This document shows, in pieces, positions 13,580-13,649 of a DNA stretch of 13,649 bases. Location of the stretch: contig NZ_CALIMW010000244.1 of the NCBI RefSeq assembly GCF_938045405.1, positions 1 through 13,649 of the forward strand, given 5' to 3'. A program made the position numbers and the translations under genes. The stretch comes from an uncultured Campylobacter sp. GTDB lineage: Bacteria > Campylobacterota > Campylobacteria > Campylobacterales > Campylobacteraceae. Within the stretch, counting starts at the first letter, position 1, and each line of letters starts with the position of its first letter. The notes under the pieces were generated by a model, which made no database searches, was not told where the DNA came from, and saw only the letters and a program-made list of their open reading frames with translations.

Positions 13580-13649
13580 ATGGCGTTTGTTGCGGAATAT
13601 ATTTCTAAAGAGGATATTAAGAAATATGATATTATAAATCGTGTAGATC
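13580..13649 (+). CDS. Unidentified protein, 5' end only (cut by the window edge)
   Basis: Twenty-three codons are visible from an ATG with a good ribosome-binding site and a consensus promoter. The start reads MAFVAEYISKEDIKKYDIIN and remains open to the window edge. It is AT-richer than the mrdA operon genes. There is no signal peptide. The fragment is too short for me to assign a family. Confidence 0.6.
   Translation, partial: MAFVAEYISKEDIKKYDIINRVD

Overview
The window looks like chromosomal DNA from a relatively GC-rich Campylobacter, of the oral or host-associated C. gracilis / showae / rectus kind. This is inferred from gene order, from protein features and from the constant AAATTTAAA / AAAATTTAG words between GC-rich codons. 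Genes kdsC-lptC-lptA-engB, then a small membrane protein and a PBP2, follow the order I recall for C. jejuni Cj0647-Cj0652. No species call is possible without a search.

Left end (1-2050): a CRISPR-rich, mostly non-coding zone. Array 1 enters from beyond the left edge and runs rightward, with about 30-bp repeats and 34-37-bp spacers. Its repeats decay step by step to about 514. An AT-rich stretch follows, holding a possible tiny pseudogene. Next comes a leftward XRE-type regulator with an adjacent 44-residue ORF. A second small array (1701-1989) is unusual: repeats left of its centre point left, repeats right of its centre point right, and the central repeat is a perfect hairpin. No cas gene lies in the window.

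Middle (2093-7481): a leftward polyphosphate kinase 2 gene is divergent from dsbD (TTG start), which is followed by hisB. After a 260-bp gap that contains a copy of an intergenic repeat, three close-set genes encode an internally duplicated four-helix membrane protein, a 45-residue single-helix protein and a membrane-anchored PstS-like phosphate-binding protein.

Right (7568-13190): a tightly packed, often overlapping run of cell-envelope and housekeeping genes. These are kdsC (Kdo synthesis), lptC and lptA (LPS export), engB (ribosome-assembly GTPase), a possible 39-residue coupling ORF, an ArgA-like GNAT acetyltransferase, an MreD-like membrane protein and mrdA (PBP2). LPS core synthesis, LPS transport and peptidoglycan elongation are thus physically linked. 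The last 450 bp hold several degenerate copies of an intergenic repeat, then a promoter and the start of an unidentified gene cut by the window edge.

A theme that crosses genes is low-complexity, Ser/Ala/Asn-rich inserts of about 60-105 residues in DsbD, EngB and the acetyltransferase. They are placed between conserved motifs and keep the frame open.
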